Assembly: GCA_021234155.1 (NCBI GenBank)
Contig: JAJEKV010000008.1
Coordinates: forward strand, 9,204,445-9,268,444
Length of the DNA: 64,000 nt
Direction: 5' to 3'
DNA from: Isoetes taiwanensis
Taxonomy: Eukaryota > Streptophyta > Lycopodiopsida > Isoetales > Isoetaceae
The notes under the pieces were generated by a model, which saw only the letters and a program-made list of their open reading frames with translations, was not told the origin of the DNA and did not search any database. The position numbers and the translations under genes are program-made. Within the stretch, counting starts at the first letter, position 1; every line of letters begins with the position of its first letter. This document shows, piece after piece, positions 32,043 through 56,074 of the stretch.

Positions 32043-32381
32043 CGGCTGAACTACGGTGAGTATCATTCTATTCTGAATATGCACAGCTTCGTCCTGTTTT
32101 TTTCCAATGAAAATTCTATCATTCTGGTTGTTTATCAGTGTCGGAGAAGAATGCTATCTTTTAATAGCAAACTTGCAGCGCCGAGTAGGATTATGTAAGG
32201 TCGAAGATCTGAATCCAAGTTCTATGTGCCATGGTGTTCCTCTTGGAAACAGTTTCTGTAAGATTTCCATTATAAATTGCAATTATGAGGATGAGGCTCT
32301 TCCATGAAGACATCCCGGTGGCGATACAATTGGGAAAAGCGTGGGCACATTTGTAGCATGGCCAAAAGAACGTCTGAAAAA
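32043..32381 (+). pseudogene. Plant transposase-associated (Ptta/En/Spm-type) C-terminal domain, with an in-frame TGA
   Basis: A short first exon reads MSAEL before a consensus donor (GGTGAGT at about 32058) and joins to an exon after TTTATCAG near 32138. The joined protein has VGEECYLLIANLQ, MCHGVPLGNSF, then GKSVGTFVAWPKERLKK ending at a donor GTATGTA (about 32382). The GVPLG...G-x-F-V-A-W-P-K pattern is that of the domain seen at the C-terminus of plant Ptta/En/Spm-related transposon proteins. One TGA (32305-32307) interrupts the frame between them. The neighbouring residues and the family pattern suggest a former Arg codon. No catalytic domain is present, so it is either a fragment or a small derived gene. 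Confidence 0.6.
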
Positions 32382-32774
32382 GGTATGTATATGAAACAAC
32401 TGAAAAAAAATATGAATATATCATAACATCTGCGTGATAGTGTGAATGTTGAATTCTTTGATGCTCTTTAGCCAGTCTTATCAACCCCAGAAAACCACAT
32501 ATTAATCAAAATGTGTAGTTTCTTGGGGTTGGTCAGACTGGCTAGAGGGCATTAAAGGATTTCAATGTTTTTGACATTGCGTATAAAAAAAAACATTATA
32601 AAATTCTTGTGACATAAAAGTCTGCAATACAAAATTGCGCCAGGCGCGAGATTGTATTAATATTCAAAAAATAAATATACATTTCTTCTTCTGTGAAAAT
32701 GCGCCAGGCGCAAGTTCTTTCCAAACTAACATAGGAGGCTGTACATATCTAACACAATGAGGCTGTACATATCT

Positions 32775-33151
32775 CTACAAAATGTCACATATGCCCACTT
32801 CATCGGCTAGATACCGAGTCACGTGGCCACTATACCACTCTGATATGACACCATCCTCCCATTCATTGGGAATGTCGAGTCTCCATATCAAAGTGTCCCC
32901 TCGCGTCGATCTCTGGCCTTCCTAATCATATCCTCATATTTATTTGTTTGCATGAGATATACCAAGATCATGAGGAGCCGCATAAACCCCGTGATGCGAT
33001 GGTAGCATTCCCATGGCCTTTGATACAGATTGTCGTATGGATTGTCCACCTCTCTTTGTAGGTTTTGAACAACACAATTTAGAAGTATCTTGTAGAGGGT
33101 CCAGCGTTGATTGTCGTCCAAAGAAAGTACAGTTGAACGAGAATCAGCCAT
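32775..33151 (-). pseudogene. Small hypothetical gene, one frameshift
   Basis: The frame starts at Met 33151 (MADSRSTVLSLDDNQRWTLY) and continues with YDNLYQRPWECYHRITGFMR and a hydrophobic helix, reaching a stop at 32888. Sense coding continues one base out of phase (IWRLDIPNEWEDGVISEWYS) to a TAG at 32775-32777. No family is recognised. It lies among the GCGCC palindromes, two of which flank it on each side. Confidence 0.4.
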
Positions 33152-33439
33152 GTGTAATGCACTAGAACGAGAGAAATTAACTAATTAGAAAATGATATTC
33201 CTCTCCCCAGAAAATAATTCTAAAGGTTCAAAATAGTTCAAAACGCGCCAGACGCGTTTTCTATAGTGTGTTTTTTTCAAAGTTCTACTTCACACACGCC
33301 TGGCGCGATTTGATTAAACTAGTAGGAAATAGAAAGGCCAAACTAGAAATGCGCCAAATGCGATTTCGTCCATTCTAACATATCATATTGTAGAAAAGAA
33401 ATAAGCATAAAAAAAAATAAACATATCTACTTACGGGCA

Positions 33440-34000
33440 AAGAGCATTATTCATGGGCAGAGAGCAAGGATAAAATACTAGAAGCTAGTGAATATGAATA
33501 GATATATGAAATGGAATAGAATAAGAGCATATAGCAATAGAATAAGAACAGATAGAACAAGAACAAATATAATAAGAACAGATAGAATGAAAAGCAGATA
33601 GCAATAGAATAAGAGCACACAGCAATAGAATAAGAGCAAATAGAATAAGAGCAGGTAGCAATAGAATAAGAGATGCAGCAGATACAGCAGATATACAGAA
33701 TTAGAAGAGAATTAAAATTAGAAAAGATACAGCAGCTACAACAGATATATAGAATTAGCAGATACACAGTATTTTGTTTATTTTCTGAATGTATCTTTTC
33801 TAAACATAAGAAGACCTAGAAAAGAAATAAGAATAAGAGATAAGAATAGGAGAACTAGAAGAATATATCTGTTCTTCAAATACGAGAATAAAAATAAGAA
33901 TAAGAATAGGAGAACTAAAGAATGTATAGAATAGGAGAATAGGTAGGTAGAATATAGGAAAAAGATAGAATAAGATAGAATAGGAGAATAGATAGATATC
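33440..34000. repeat. A/G-rich degenerate tandem repeat
   Basis: Dozens of variants of AGCAATAGAATAAGAGCA and ATAGAATAAGAACAGAT. The plus strand is nearly all purine plus T. Ser/Tyr-rich open frames on the other strand are artefacts. Confidence 0.85.
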
Positions 34001-34339
34001 AGAGATTCAGAAAGCTTGCCGAATAACAGACTTTAAATAACAGATAGGAAATACCAACCTTTTCGAGTTCTTGAGTCGAGATTTGAGCCGAAACCAAAAC
34101 CAAAAGCTGAAAACAAAAGCCAATTTGAGCTAAGATCGATTGCAATAGAAGCGACTGCAAATTGATTGCAATAGAAGCCGAGATTTGGAAGCGATTGCAA
34201 TAGAAGCGCCAAAAATTAGAATAGCGTTCGAGAGAGAAATTTGGATGGAGAAAAGTTCGAAAGAGATAGTAAACTAGAAATAATAACTGCTTTAAAAAAT
34301 CGTACCATGCCATAATAACTGCCGCGAAAATTTATTACA

Positions 34340-34755
34340 TATATTTATTTAAAGGTTAGAAGGTTAATATAGGTTAGAAGTTAGAAGTTAGAAGGTTATA
34401 TAATGAATTAGAATTTAGAAATTAAAAGGTTAGAAGTTTTAAGGTCCTACTTTTAGTGTTAGAACTTTCAAGGTTGACCTTAAGGTTAGAACTATTAAGT
34501 AGAACTTTTAAGGATCTTCTTTTAATAGAACTTTTAAGGTTAGAACTTTTAAGTAGAACTTTTAAGGATCTTCTTTTAATAGAACTTTTAAGGTTAGAAC
34601 TTCTAAGGTTATAACTTTAATGATTATAACTTTTAAGTAGAACTTTTAAGGTTCTACTTTTAAGGTTAGAACTCTTAAGATTACAACTTTTAAGGTTAGA
34701 ACTTTTAAGGTCATTATAGGTTAAAAGTTAGAAGGTTAGAAGTTAGAGGGTTTTA
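34340..34755. repeat. TTAGAACTTTTAAGG minisatellite
   Basis: Many copies of a 15-20-bp unit, with a larger nested duplication of a block containing GGATCTTCTTTTAATAGAAC. Confidence 0.85.
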
Positions 34756-34759
34756 TTTA

Positions 34760-35075
34760 TATATAATGTTGAGGAAAATAACTTGGGTAATCCCATTATA
34801 TAAATAGAATGATCAAATAGAATAAGACATATGAGGCCTTTATGACATACATAGTCCCTCTTACAATTTTTTTCAAAGCATGCTTTCCTTTATTGATTAA
34901 GAAAAGAATGCTTATATAATGTTATAAAAGCTGAGGAAAATAACTTGGGCAAGCCCATTATATAAATAGAATGAGAGCATAGAATAAGACATATGAAGAA
35001 TTGATGACATCCATAGTCCCTCTTACAATTTCTTATAAAGTATGCTTTCCTATATTGATTAAAGAAAGTATGCTT
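34760..35075. repeat. Tandem duplication of about 160 bp
   Basis: Two copies (about 34762-34910 and 34918-35075), each with GAGGAAAATAACTTGGG, then CCATTATATAAATAGAATGA and TAGTCCCTCTTACAATTT. Confidence 0.85.
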
Positions 35076-35159
35076 TCATTTAAGAACATGTTGGGGAGAT
35101 GTTATTTGGATATACTAACTTATTCTATGTTTTTATGCATTTTAGGTCAATGGCATGCA

Positions 35160-37659
35160 ACATGCTAAAAAAAATGCCCCCAATGATGCTGACCAAGGCA
35201 AGGAAAAATCCCCAAATGATGTATCGGGAATAGGGAAGAGAAAAACGATCGAGAGAATTCGCTTGATTCTATGATAATAATTTAAGACTTAAATTATTTT
35301 GTTCATTAATCAAAGAAATATATCTATGTCAGTGAAAAAAGACTACAAATGATGTTGATGATGGCAAGGGAAAGGAAAAGACTCCAAATGATGTTGATGA
35401 TGGCAAAGGAAAGGAAAAGACCACAAATGAAAAGGATGATGCCAAAGGAAAGGAAATTGTACTCTATACTCGGGTTGATTGGAAAAACAAAAAGGTCAAA
35501 GATCCAGCATGCATGCAACAGAGAGGCAGTAGGAGAAGGGATTATTGTTCTAGCAGATCCTATCAATGCAGTCAATGATGAAAGATTAGGGGATGACAGG
35601 TTAGGTGTGGCAATCTCAAAATTATATGACAATTGGAAGGAAAAGGGGTCAGGCAAACAAGAATGCCTTGCTTGTGTGAAGCAACTAGAGGTTGCAACTA
35701 CTGTTGCATGGCCTAGGGACAGTATTCAACTGGAGGGGAACTACATGTTTCCTATAGATGCAGAACCATTGTCAATAATGTTCACACAGTGTAGCAAGAG
35801 GCCACTTCCAACTTTCAAACATTATCCCACCAAAAGATGCAAGTCAGATTATGATTGTTCTCCTGAAGCCCTGATGAAGGTTAGAGGAAGCGAATGTTGT
35901 TGGGCCTCTTGTATTAGAATGTTCACAATAGACGAGATGGTGGGAGCAAGAGCTACATATCAGGAACATAAGTGTGATAGCAGGAGGAATTTCATGTACA
36001 CCATATTTGGCTATGCAATTCAGGATGAAAGATCAAAGAAGAAAAAGATATTTATTGAATGGAAAGTGGATATGTTCAAAAGCATGGATGGCTATACATG
36101 GAATTCCAACCTCTTCTTGGCACAACTGGCAAAAGAGACATGAAAATGGTAGTAGAATTGCATTGCACGGGAACACTGGCCTGGTAAGGCCTACCTCAAG
36201 AACTATAGCTGCAAAGGAAATATTTGAAAGATATGTGGATTTCAATGCAGAAAACATGCCATATAAGAGTAAGAAGGATGAACAGGGTAGCGGTTGTTGT
36301 TGAAAAGAGATTGCCATCCCATTGTACCCAGAAGAGCATATTCGAAGAAATAAATGCATTACTTCGGGAACTTGGAGTGGCCTCTATATCCCAGCCTAGT
36401 TTTAGTAGGCTATGCATTTCAAGCATGTGACCATAGCAACTTCAAACAACTTTGCAAAGTACAATTTATGTGCTAAGCTGAAGGAGACACTAGATAAAAC
36501 TGTGCAACCAAGTCTAAGGGCAAAGATAAGGGAACATATGAAGGACCATATGACAGATCAACTATCATGTAGATAAACTTATTGGATGTGGAGGACCTTA
36601 TCTGCAATGGAACCTAATAACTATCTATGTATTATACATGATAAAATGCACCAACAAAAGACTTGTCTTCCACAATTCAAGTACATACCTAAGTCATGTG
36701 GAAGATCATACCCTTTGCAGATTTCAATGACTGGGGCAATCTTGCATGGGTAGTCTCAAACCTACTATGGGCATTTCAGTCTAGAGTTGTGGAGTGATGG
36801 TCTAGATTTTCACATTGGGAGTATCATGAGGTGTTTAAGAAACTATGAGAATGGTTATAATGGTCACCTCCAGGATCCTACAGCTAGCCAGGCACTACAT
36901 AGTGCATTGTTGGATGGAAACCCTAATAGTATTGAAAAGTTTAGCAAGGCAAGGTTTAGGAGGCATAGACCTAATGAACATGTTGGAGCTTCAACATCTC
37001 GTGCTAAACCTTGAGATCTGCCTAGAAAGCTCCTCTTGCAACTTGATAATTGTGCTGGTCAAAATAAGAACAGGTGGATGTTTTCTTTCCTATCCTATTT
37101 AACAGCTGTGGGTATTTTTGAAAGAGTCAATTTGGGGTTCCTAATGCCCGGACATACTCATGAGGATGTGGATGCATTGTTTGGAAAATATAGTCATGTC
37201 TTGAGACAGCAGACAGTGACTAACTTTCCTAGGCTACTAGAAATATTTCATGGATGTACTACTCCATCTCCTATAGGATCTCTCATAGAAGAAGTGCCTG
37301 ATTGGAAGAGTTTTGTAGATGGTTATGCTCTCGACATGGAAGGTCATTCTAGATCTCTTCAATTCACTTTTGGGTGAGAGAAAGGATTCCAATCATGCAA
37401 TGGAAAATGAGACCTTCAGAGGAGAAGTGGAGAGGTGGGGCAGAAATTTTGCACAGGGATGCAAATGGCAAGTACCTCCTGGACAACCAAAAGCTCTAAA
37501 ACCAACTGAAGAAGTGAAGCAATTGGGATTGACTAAGGATGGCATCAATAACTACATTAAGCATTGGCAAACTAATTCGGATGAGACTAATCGTGCATTG
37601 ATAGATTACTGGAAGAAGGTGATCAACTTATTGGATGAGGTAGACATATCCTCAGAAGA
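35160..37659 (+). pseudogene. DUF7869-like transposase gene, decayed and cut off by an LTR
   Basis: It starts with a 42-45-bp coding repeat (about 35190-35460, units encoding NDVDDGKGKEK). The frame shifts near 35520 and then reads GIIVLADPINAVNDERLG, RGSECCWASCIRMFTIDEMV and a helical region to 36143. After several shifts and stops come HDKMHQQKTCLP (about 36640), a segment in 36787-37014 (SDGLDFHIGSIMRCLRNYE), and the diagnostic block LQLDNCAGQNKN...GFLMPGHTHEDVDALFG (37036-37220). The D-N-x-x-x-Q-N-K-N and GHTHEDVD pair matches the plant and protist DUF7869 family, whose conserved acids look like a DDE-type core. The tail (37319-37659) ends at residue ISSED where TGTGACG of an LTR begins. 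Confidence 0.75.
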
Positions 37660-38775
37660 TGTGACGTCCCCTACTCATATACGGTGCACTCACCGTATAC
37701 AAACAGGAGTTCATCCCCCATACCAGCTCCATGCCGATACAGGGCCCTCCACATATCACTGCAACCGTAATGAGTTCCAGTGGGAAGAATGAAGGGGTCA
37801 TTTTACCCCTACCTAGCTGCGGAAGCGTAAACATACATGTCAGTATACAACATCATCACATATCCACCTCGAAGGGTGGTACATCAACATCTGCATAGAC
37901 AAAGATCAGCACAATACATATGGGTTCCTATCCAAGGCTCAGACTCCAGGGGATGACTGGCGACTTGGATCTCCAGAGTTCATTGCAGACATAATTCATG
38001 ACAATGGATTTGGCTGGCATGAGAACATGGCATAGGGTTGTCCACTCCATCCGCCCCTCCTGTGCACACTTTGCAGAGTAGGTTGAAGAGTGTTGGGACC
38101 TGACTGTAGCCCGCCGGATGCATAGCCAAAGGGGCTATTCTTGGGTTGCATCTCCCCAGTTCCGATGGGGCAGGTAGGGATCACTCCCTCCAGAGATCTC
38201 CATGCTGACTCAAGGTGACTAGAGGGCCACTGCCCTTATTCGACTTGAACCCACTGGAGAGTGACGCATCACCCCACGGGTGTCGAGCCCATGCCTTGCC
38301 CACACTCAGTGGCAAGCCATTAGACCTAGTCCACTACGATCCCCGGTAGACTTTACACACCAGAGGGATTGGTCAAGAGTCAGAACACGAACCTCCTTTT
38401 GAGCCAGTCTGGCCCCTTCACCCACAACCAGGTGTGGTTCTTGTACACAGGCCGAATCTACAGTGTGCTAAGGAGGCTAGCTAGGAGCATCTACTACTAG
38501 GCTTTAGGGTCTCTACCCCCCTTCCCAATACAATGAGTCCACAGAGTAACATCATCCATCTACATCACAGCAGAACTAAAGAATTAGATCTAATCTATAT
38601 CATGGAGTTAGGTTCTTTAGTTAGGGCTGGTGTCTGGGGATCTACTTGGCTACTATGGGCAATTTAATAGGCTAAACCTATTGGTTCGATGGCTGGAATA
38701 CGGTTTAGGCTATTAGATTGACTAAATATCTGATCCCTGGTTCACTCCTCTTGATCTGAATGCGTCCATGTCGCC
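37660..38775 (-). mobile_element. Truncated gypsy LTR, divergent relative of the LTRs at 1368 and 12926
   Basis: Begins TGTGACGTCCCC and then follows the same order of landmarks as the complete LTRs: a CCGTATAC palindrome, CAGGGCCCTCC, AGGGGTCATT, GCGGAAGCGT, CGAAGGGTGG, GGTTGTCCACTCCATCCGCC, CACAGGCCG, TCTCTACCCCCCTTCC. Overall identity is well below that of the two LTRs of the complete element, so it is a different subfamily. The CGTCACA end is missing; similarity fades after about 38580. No internal region is present. Confidence 0.8.
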
Positions 38776-38790
38776 CCCTCTCTCTCTCTC

Positions 38791-38985
38791 TAGTGGTAAT
38801 ACACTAGGTCTAGCAACTATAGGTCTCGAGTTCGAGACTGCCCAGAATCGCACTCTGAACTGTTGGGTGTCAAAACCCACAGACGCAATGTAAAGTGGTT
38901 GGGGGCAGGGCCCAACAAAGCAATGTAGTGTGGTGTGTGGTCACATGTCCAGTTGGATGTTGCCTAGTGGCGTGACGTTAAAATA
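38791..38985 (+). mobile_element. tRNA-derived SINE
   Basis: About 195 bp. The head looks like a tRNA gene: AGTGGTAATACACT for the D arm (A-box region), then AGGTCTAGCAACTATAGG, then GTCTCGAGTTCGAGAC for the T arm with a B-box (GAGTTCGAGAC). The body ends GTGACGTTAAAATAC followed directly by (TATC)n. It is preceded directly by a CT run (38777-38790). No tRNA 3' half or CCA is present, so it is not a functional tRNA. Confidence 0.65.
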
Positions 38986-39051
<66 letters not shown>

Positions 39052-39080
39052 CCCTCCCTCCCCTCCCTCCCTCCCTCCCT

Positions 39081-39124
<44 letters not shown>
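38986..39124. repeat. Compound microsatellite (TATC)n-(CCCT)n-(CT)n
   Basis: TATC units to about 39049, CCCT/CCTC units to about 39087, then CT to 39124. It links the SINE tail to the first LINE copy. Confidence 0.95.
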
Positions 39125-50924
<11,800 letters not shown>

Positions 50925-51359
50925 AAATTAATATAGCCATGTTGATATACAAACAATTAAATTGCTAAAAGCAACTATTAAAAACAATGGAAAAAGAACT
51001 CACAATTCGCGTGCAATTCATGAGACAAAATTCACTTAGAAAGAAAAAACCTAAGCGAGAATAGAGTGCGGGAGCAAAAGCCACATTATTGCTTCTGTCC
51101 TATTTGACACCCATACCAAGAGGCAAAGGCATTGCCAAACCTACCTATAAGTGACACCTGGAAAGCACTTGGAAAGCACTTAAGAGGCTCGGTATAAAAA
51201 CTTTATATAAGCTCGGCTCCCCATTGTCCGCGCATTTTTTGATGTGGCATGGAGTTTTGATCCTTATTTGATTCTATATATCCTCTAATGTATAGAGGAT
51301 CTTTGGCCACGGACATCAACTGATGCAGGTCATCCTCTCAATGTTTAGGAAGGCAATTG

Positions 51360-51560
51360 CTTCAGATGTGCAATATCTTTGTGTTGCTTATTTACAATGG
51401 CCTCATACAATAACCATCATTGCCCTCCTATAGTTGTCTCAGGAGAATCAGTGTGGGGGAACCAGCATAGTGGATTATTTGCTCGTGGCCGTGCCGAGCA
51501 AGATCTGCATTTTCTCATACATGTGCAGGTGGGAACATACAACAGGGATGAGGAGGTCGA
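51360..51560 (+). mobile_element. Old LINE endonuclease relic
   Basis: In shifting frames it reads MCNIFVLLIYNGL and GGTSIVDYLLVAV, which match the order of NMCSGLDLLLYNG and RGKSVVDYFIAA in LINE copy D at the same spacing. No endonuclease start or RT is visible nearby. Confidence 0.4.
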
Positions 51561-52304
51561 TTTGGATAATGGAGGGTACTCGTGCCTAAAAGGAATCCCT
51601 TAACTAATATTTGTAGCAAAGAGGATTGAATGTGAACATAAAGTCTGAAAGATGTTGAATTGAAAATATGTAGCAAGATGTGGATCCCTTATGTGATCGT
51701 AATGATGTCAGACATGCAATGCAAAATTGTCAAGAAGATGATGAGACGTTCTTTGCATGTAGTTCAAAAGAAACACATCAATATTTATGGGATGAAGGAA
51801 ACCCGGCAAGATAATAGTATTCTTCTAAATGATTCGTCTAAATGATTCGTCTCAGACTACACCGAAACTAAATGATTCGTCTCAGACTTCGTCCGGCAGG
51901 TGCACCGCTCTTGCCTGTAAGCATCATCCGTCAGTTTTGAGCTTTTAACGGATCTCACCTGATCATTGTTTCGTAAGCTTTGGACTTCTTAGTTTAAACT
52001 TCAGGTATCTGCATCAGAAGAATCTGGGTAAGTTTGTTTCAAAATAGGGATGAACTAGGGTTTCTCTGCTATGATGAACTATCAGACCTGAAGATTATGT
52101 TTGTGTTTCATCCAATTAAGGAGTTTTCTTTGCTTTTTACTATGTTTGATTCATCTATCATTATTGGCGATATCCATATTCAAAGTATAGCTCTGTGAAT
52201 TTGCAAATCCAGCCTTTCCAATCTTTGCAGCTATCACGTAATTACTCTTGAAAGCCATTATACCAGGGTCTCATTTAGGAGGTGCAATTACATGTTATCA
52301 CCAA

Positions 52305-52615
52305 GGTATTTTGAGGTTTCTCCATTTCACTTTGTCTTTGGATTGCAAGAATGCAACAGAAGCTAGATCTTCTTTCTTTTTTGAAGTACTTTGCATTTCT
52401 TTCTGATCTCTGTGCAGATGTTATAGCTTGATGGATCTGGAAGTACAAGTGCAATTTTAGACTCTACAAACCTTGCAAGCATAGTCTTGAAGGTAATTTG
52501 AGGTTTTTCCATCTCCCTTTATCATTCCGAGGATTGCGAAAGTGCAGCAGAAGTCTGCATCTTCTTCCATCCTTGGAGTACTTTGCATCTCTTTTCTATC
52601 TCTATGCAAATAACT
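52305..52615. repeat. Diverged tandem pair of about 115 bp
   Basis: Two copies (about 52308-52425 and 52490-52612) share TTTGAGGTTTYTCCAT, GATTGCRARARTGCARCAGAAG and GAGTACTTTGCATYTCTTT-like blocks. Confidence 0.7.
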
Positions 52616-54869
52616 ATTTGACTCTCTAAACCATTTGCCTCTATAGATCTTCCTGTTTGACGGATCTACAAGGCATCATCATATTTGTGTATTTTTACTT
52701 TTTGAAGACGTGTTGATGAAATATTAGGTGCGTTGTGAAATTCTTTCCAGCTTATAATAGTTTATCTAGGGCATCATGTAATGTAGTAATTTCTTTGCAT
52801 ATGTCTTATGCACAACAACTTGAGCATGAAAAGTCTGGAAACTAGCACGTATGATGTTTCAATTTGTCAAATCTTGATGCCAACAATGGCATATTGCCAA
52901 GCCATATATTATCACTTTCTTATATTTTTTTTATGCTACTATTGCTATTGGACAATCTTTATCTTTTCTCTTGCTTGCATCTAGGAACAATTAAATTGAA
53001 GAGGAATGTGGCTGCAATTTATTGATGCAATGGCTAGATGGACCCAAGACGTGACCAACAAATTTCACATACCAAGGGGTGCCTCCTTTCTCCTCCAGAT
53101 TATATTTCACAGATATGTTCCTCTCAATGCACGAGGTAAATAACAGCTGCAAATTTCCTTCTCTTCTAGCCATTTAGATTTCTATTGTCCAATATCAATG
53201 TTTCTTTGTTTTGTGATCTGTTTAAAACTAGCTACGGCTCTGGATCACAGAATCCAATTTCTTTATGCATCTATTTCTTTACAAATATGTTTTCTTTTTT
53301 GCATGAGGCATCCCATAAATGTGAATGCATGCGAGCCTTATAAATGAACCAGATTAAAGATTTCATTTCCAATACCATATCAAGAATCAAGAGTCATCGA
53401 TGGCATTTTCAAATTGTCTATAAATCTATGTGAAGTTACAAATTCTAAAGTTTGAGTTTTATTTCCTAAATGATAGTATAATGAGCAGGGGTAATAAGCT
53501 ATTTCTACCTTCTATTTTTGTTTCCTATCTTCTATTTCTGGTATTTCTTTTATGATTTCTATCTGGCTTTGCAATTTGCTCAGATATGACATGGTTAGAG
53601 ATTCATGAACTTACTATTTGCTCATAAACCATTGTTTCTGATGTAAAGGGGAGGGAATGTTTAACTTGAATGCAACGAATGATAGTTGGATCAAGTAAGT
53701 TGAATCTAATACTCTACTTGACATTCAAATTCTTTAGGTTAGAATGAGGTATGATAAATAACTATTGGGAATTGGTCGTAACAGGATATGCCTTCACTAA
53801 CAAGATATGTTTTCACTGACGATGAAGTGGCAGAAAGATGATAATCTTTCTTTGGCTTTTCACAAAATCCATGCAAGCAAGAGACGGTAAATGTCTCTTC
53901 AAATGGGGTTTGTTACTTTTGTAGTGAAGTGTTTATAACTCTGTCAAATGCCTAGAGATCTTGGTTATACATTTGAATGTTGAAATGATTTGTAGACTCT
54001 TAAGCCATGTCATGATGGAGTGTAAAACATTAGCACATTGCGCTTTAAACTGCAGATTATTCAGCTATATGAAATTTGTTGAAACTCAGTTTTCAAAGGT
54101 ACTATTTTGTTCTATTATGTCTTCCCAGGTGGCATACCTATATCGTATGATCGAGACAGTTGCAGAAAGAATTGAACTGAGTTTTGGATTTAGTAATGGT
54201 GATGGTATGCTACATCCACATCAATGTAGAGCATTTTGAGATTCCCTTCAAGTACACTATGCTTTAGTTTGTTTTGACTTCAAGGTGATTGTCGAAATTG
54301 ATGGTTTTTTTTTTCAGCAATGAACTTTCGCACTTCTTTGCACTTCATGGAGAGGGTCCTTATATTTGACGCCATATCCAACTTCAAGTGTGACCCGACA
54401 CTTAGTTGACCTCACAGCGAACCTTGCATTTTATGCATGTCAGCCATTGGAATATTTTATACTGTATGTCTGTAAGCCATTTATGCATGTCACCCATTGG
54501 AGTCTTTTATATTTTTAAGGTGATCCGAAATGAAGTTGAGATGTTTGGTCCATCTCAACCAAGTAGACATTTCTTATTTATGACTAATCCATGGCATTGA
54601 ATTCTGTTGCAACTTCATGTGTTATTTAAATTTTAAAATAACTGGCTCAAGCAGAGATTTTGATTGACTCATGTCATGATGATACCTATAATCACTACAT
54701 TGTGAGGAAAAAATTTCGCATGATATATCTACTAATTTATTAGACGAAATATCTATTGTTTAAATTTGGTTTTCTTTTTCTTTCACATTGAGCACTATAT
54801 GGAGCAAGCATTAGTTGATTTGAAATTTAAATAATACATTTCCTCTATCTGTTTGCCTTTTAATAAAAG

Positions 54870-54900
<31 letters not shown>

Positions 54901-55351
54901 AACGAATTTTTTTGTATTATATAGATAAAAAAGTACAATGTATCATGCTCATAGAGAATTACTACAGGAGTAATCTCAACTTCTTCATTCTCTATTTTGC
55001 AGAAACTTATTAGATGCTCTACAGCAGATATACATAAAGCACATGAATTGCTCTGATAGCTGATATGCTTGACGTCCTCGGATTACTCTTCCCACCTGGT
55101 AACTAGAAGATGTATGACAATACAAAGGCTAACCATGCAGGCTCCTGAATGATGTAATCCTCTTAGAGGAAGCAATTGAATACTCCAAAATTTCTTAGGA
55201 GAGAATAGGAATATCTAACCTTACTCAGTGCAAGGTATAGCTGAATATCTGAATGACACAACAACAGACTAGAAAGAAGCTCAAGCATCAGTACCTGAGC
55301 GAGCACTTCCTCAAATATATATTTTAGCATAACCAGTTAAGCGTCAGTACT

Positions 55352-55510
55352 TATTCTGGTCATGAGATTCTTGGCATAGCAGTACCAAGAACCGAGTGCT
55401 TAGAATAATCTTTCACTCAAACATATATTTGAGCACAGCCAAGCATCTTCTGGTCATGAGGTTCTTGGCATTGCAGTACCAAGAACCGAGTGCTCAAAGA
55501 TAATCTTTCT
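55352..55510. repeat. Direct repeat carrying a hairpin
   Basis: Two copies about 95 bp apart of a 58-bp unit starting CTGGTCATGAG. Each contains GGTTCTTGG, a 10-base spacer and CCAAGAACC (9-bp stem; one mismatch in the first copy). Confidence 0.8.
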
Positions 55511-56074
55511 GCCTGCAAATTAGTCATAGAACCTGTTGTCTTTGCATTTCCAATTCAAATCTCAGAAATTATGTACTGTTCAAAAGGGTTCCCCTATCTG
55601 AAAAACATCTTTCTGATCATCCAATACATCTACAAGACATTTCTGCTAGAAAGAAATGGTGGAAGAGAAAGACCATGAATGGATTTTTCCAAGAAACTGG
55701 ATTTTACTTTCTATATGATATAAATCAAAACTTTTTCAAATCTTACAGCTTCATTCCTTCTTCACCTTATAGGCCGACCTCCAACTGCTCTGCTGGATTT
55801 ACCCTTTCAGCTTGTCTACTCCAGAAGAATAGATGTAAAAAGAAGGAAACCACGTTAGTGGACCTGCTGTAGAATTGCCGCCGGAAAAAGAAAGAAATAC
55901 ATGCATCTGTTGTTCAGTCCCAGAAAAAATCTGTCCATCTGCCTTGCTAGCATACAGAAGCACTGATTTTGCTGCATAGATCCGCTGTGATGGCTTGCGG
56001 GAGGGAGGGCGGCCGCTGCCCCCTAGCCGGCCAAGAACGGCGCCTTAGGCGCTAACGGCATTTTTTCAAACTTG

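Larger units (their letters stand above)
29736..33367. repeat. Dispersed 21-bp palindrome family, about 14 copies
   Basis: Copies, exact or degenerate, at about 29736, 29771, 29850, 29882, 29917, 29980, 31013, 31058, 31157, 32631, 32697, 33240, 33293 and 33346. Core GCGCC(A/T)GGCGC is flanked by AAAT and ATTT. None was noticed elsewhere in the window. Confidence 0.85.

Noticed and set aside
29724-33367. A CRISPR array, because of regularly repeated 21-bp palindromes
   Set aside because: Spacing is irregular, repeats are degenerate, no cas genes are present, and the context is eukaryotic.
33447-33767. Ser/Tyr/Cys-rich hydrophobic ORF on the minus strand
   Set aside because: Translation of a degenerate A/G-rich tandem repeat.
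38791-38870. A functional tRNA gene
   Set aside because: D- and T-arm-like parts are present, but the acceptor half is missing and the sequence runs into a SINE body with a microsatellite tail.
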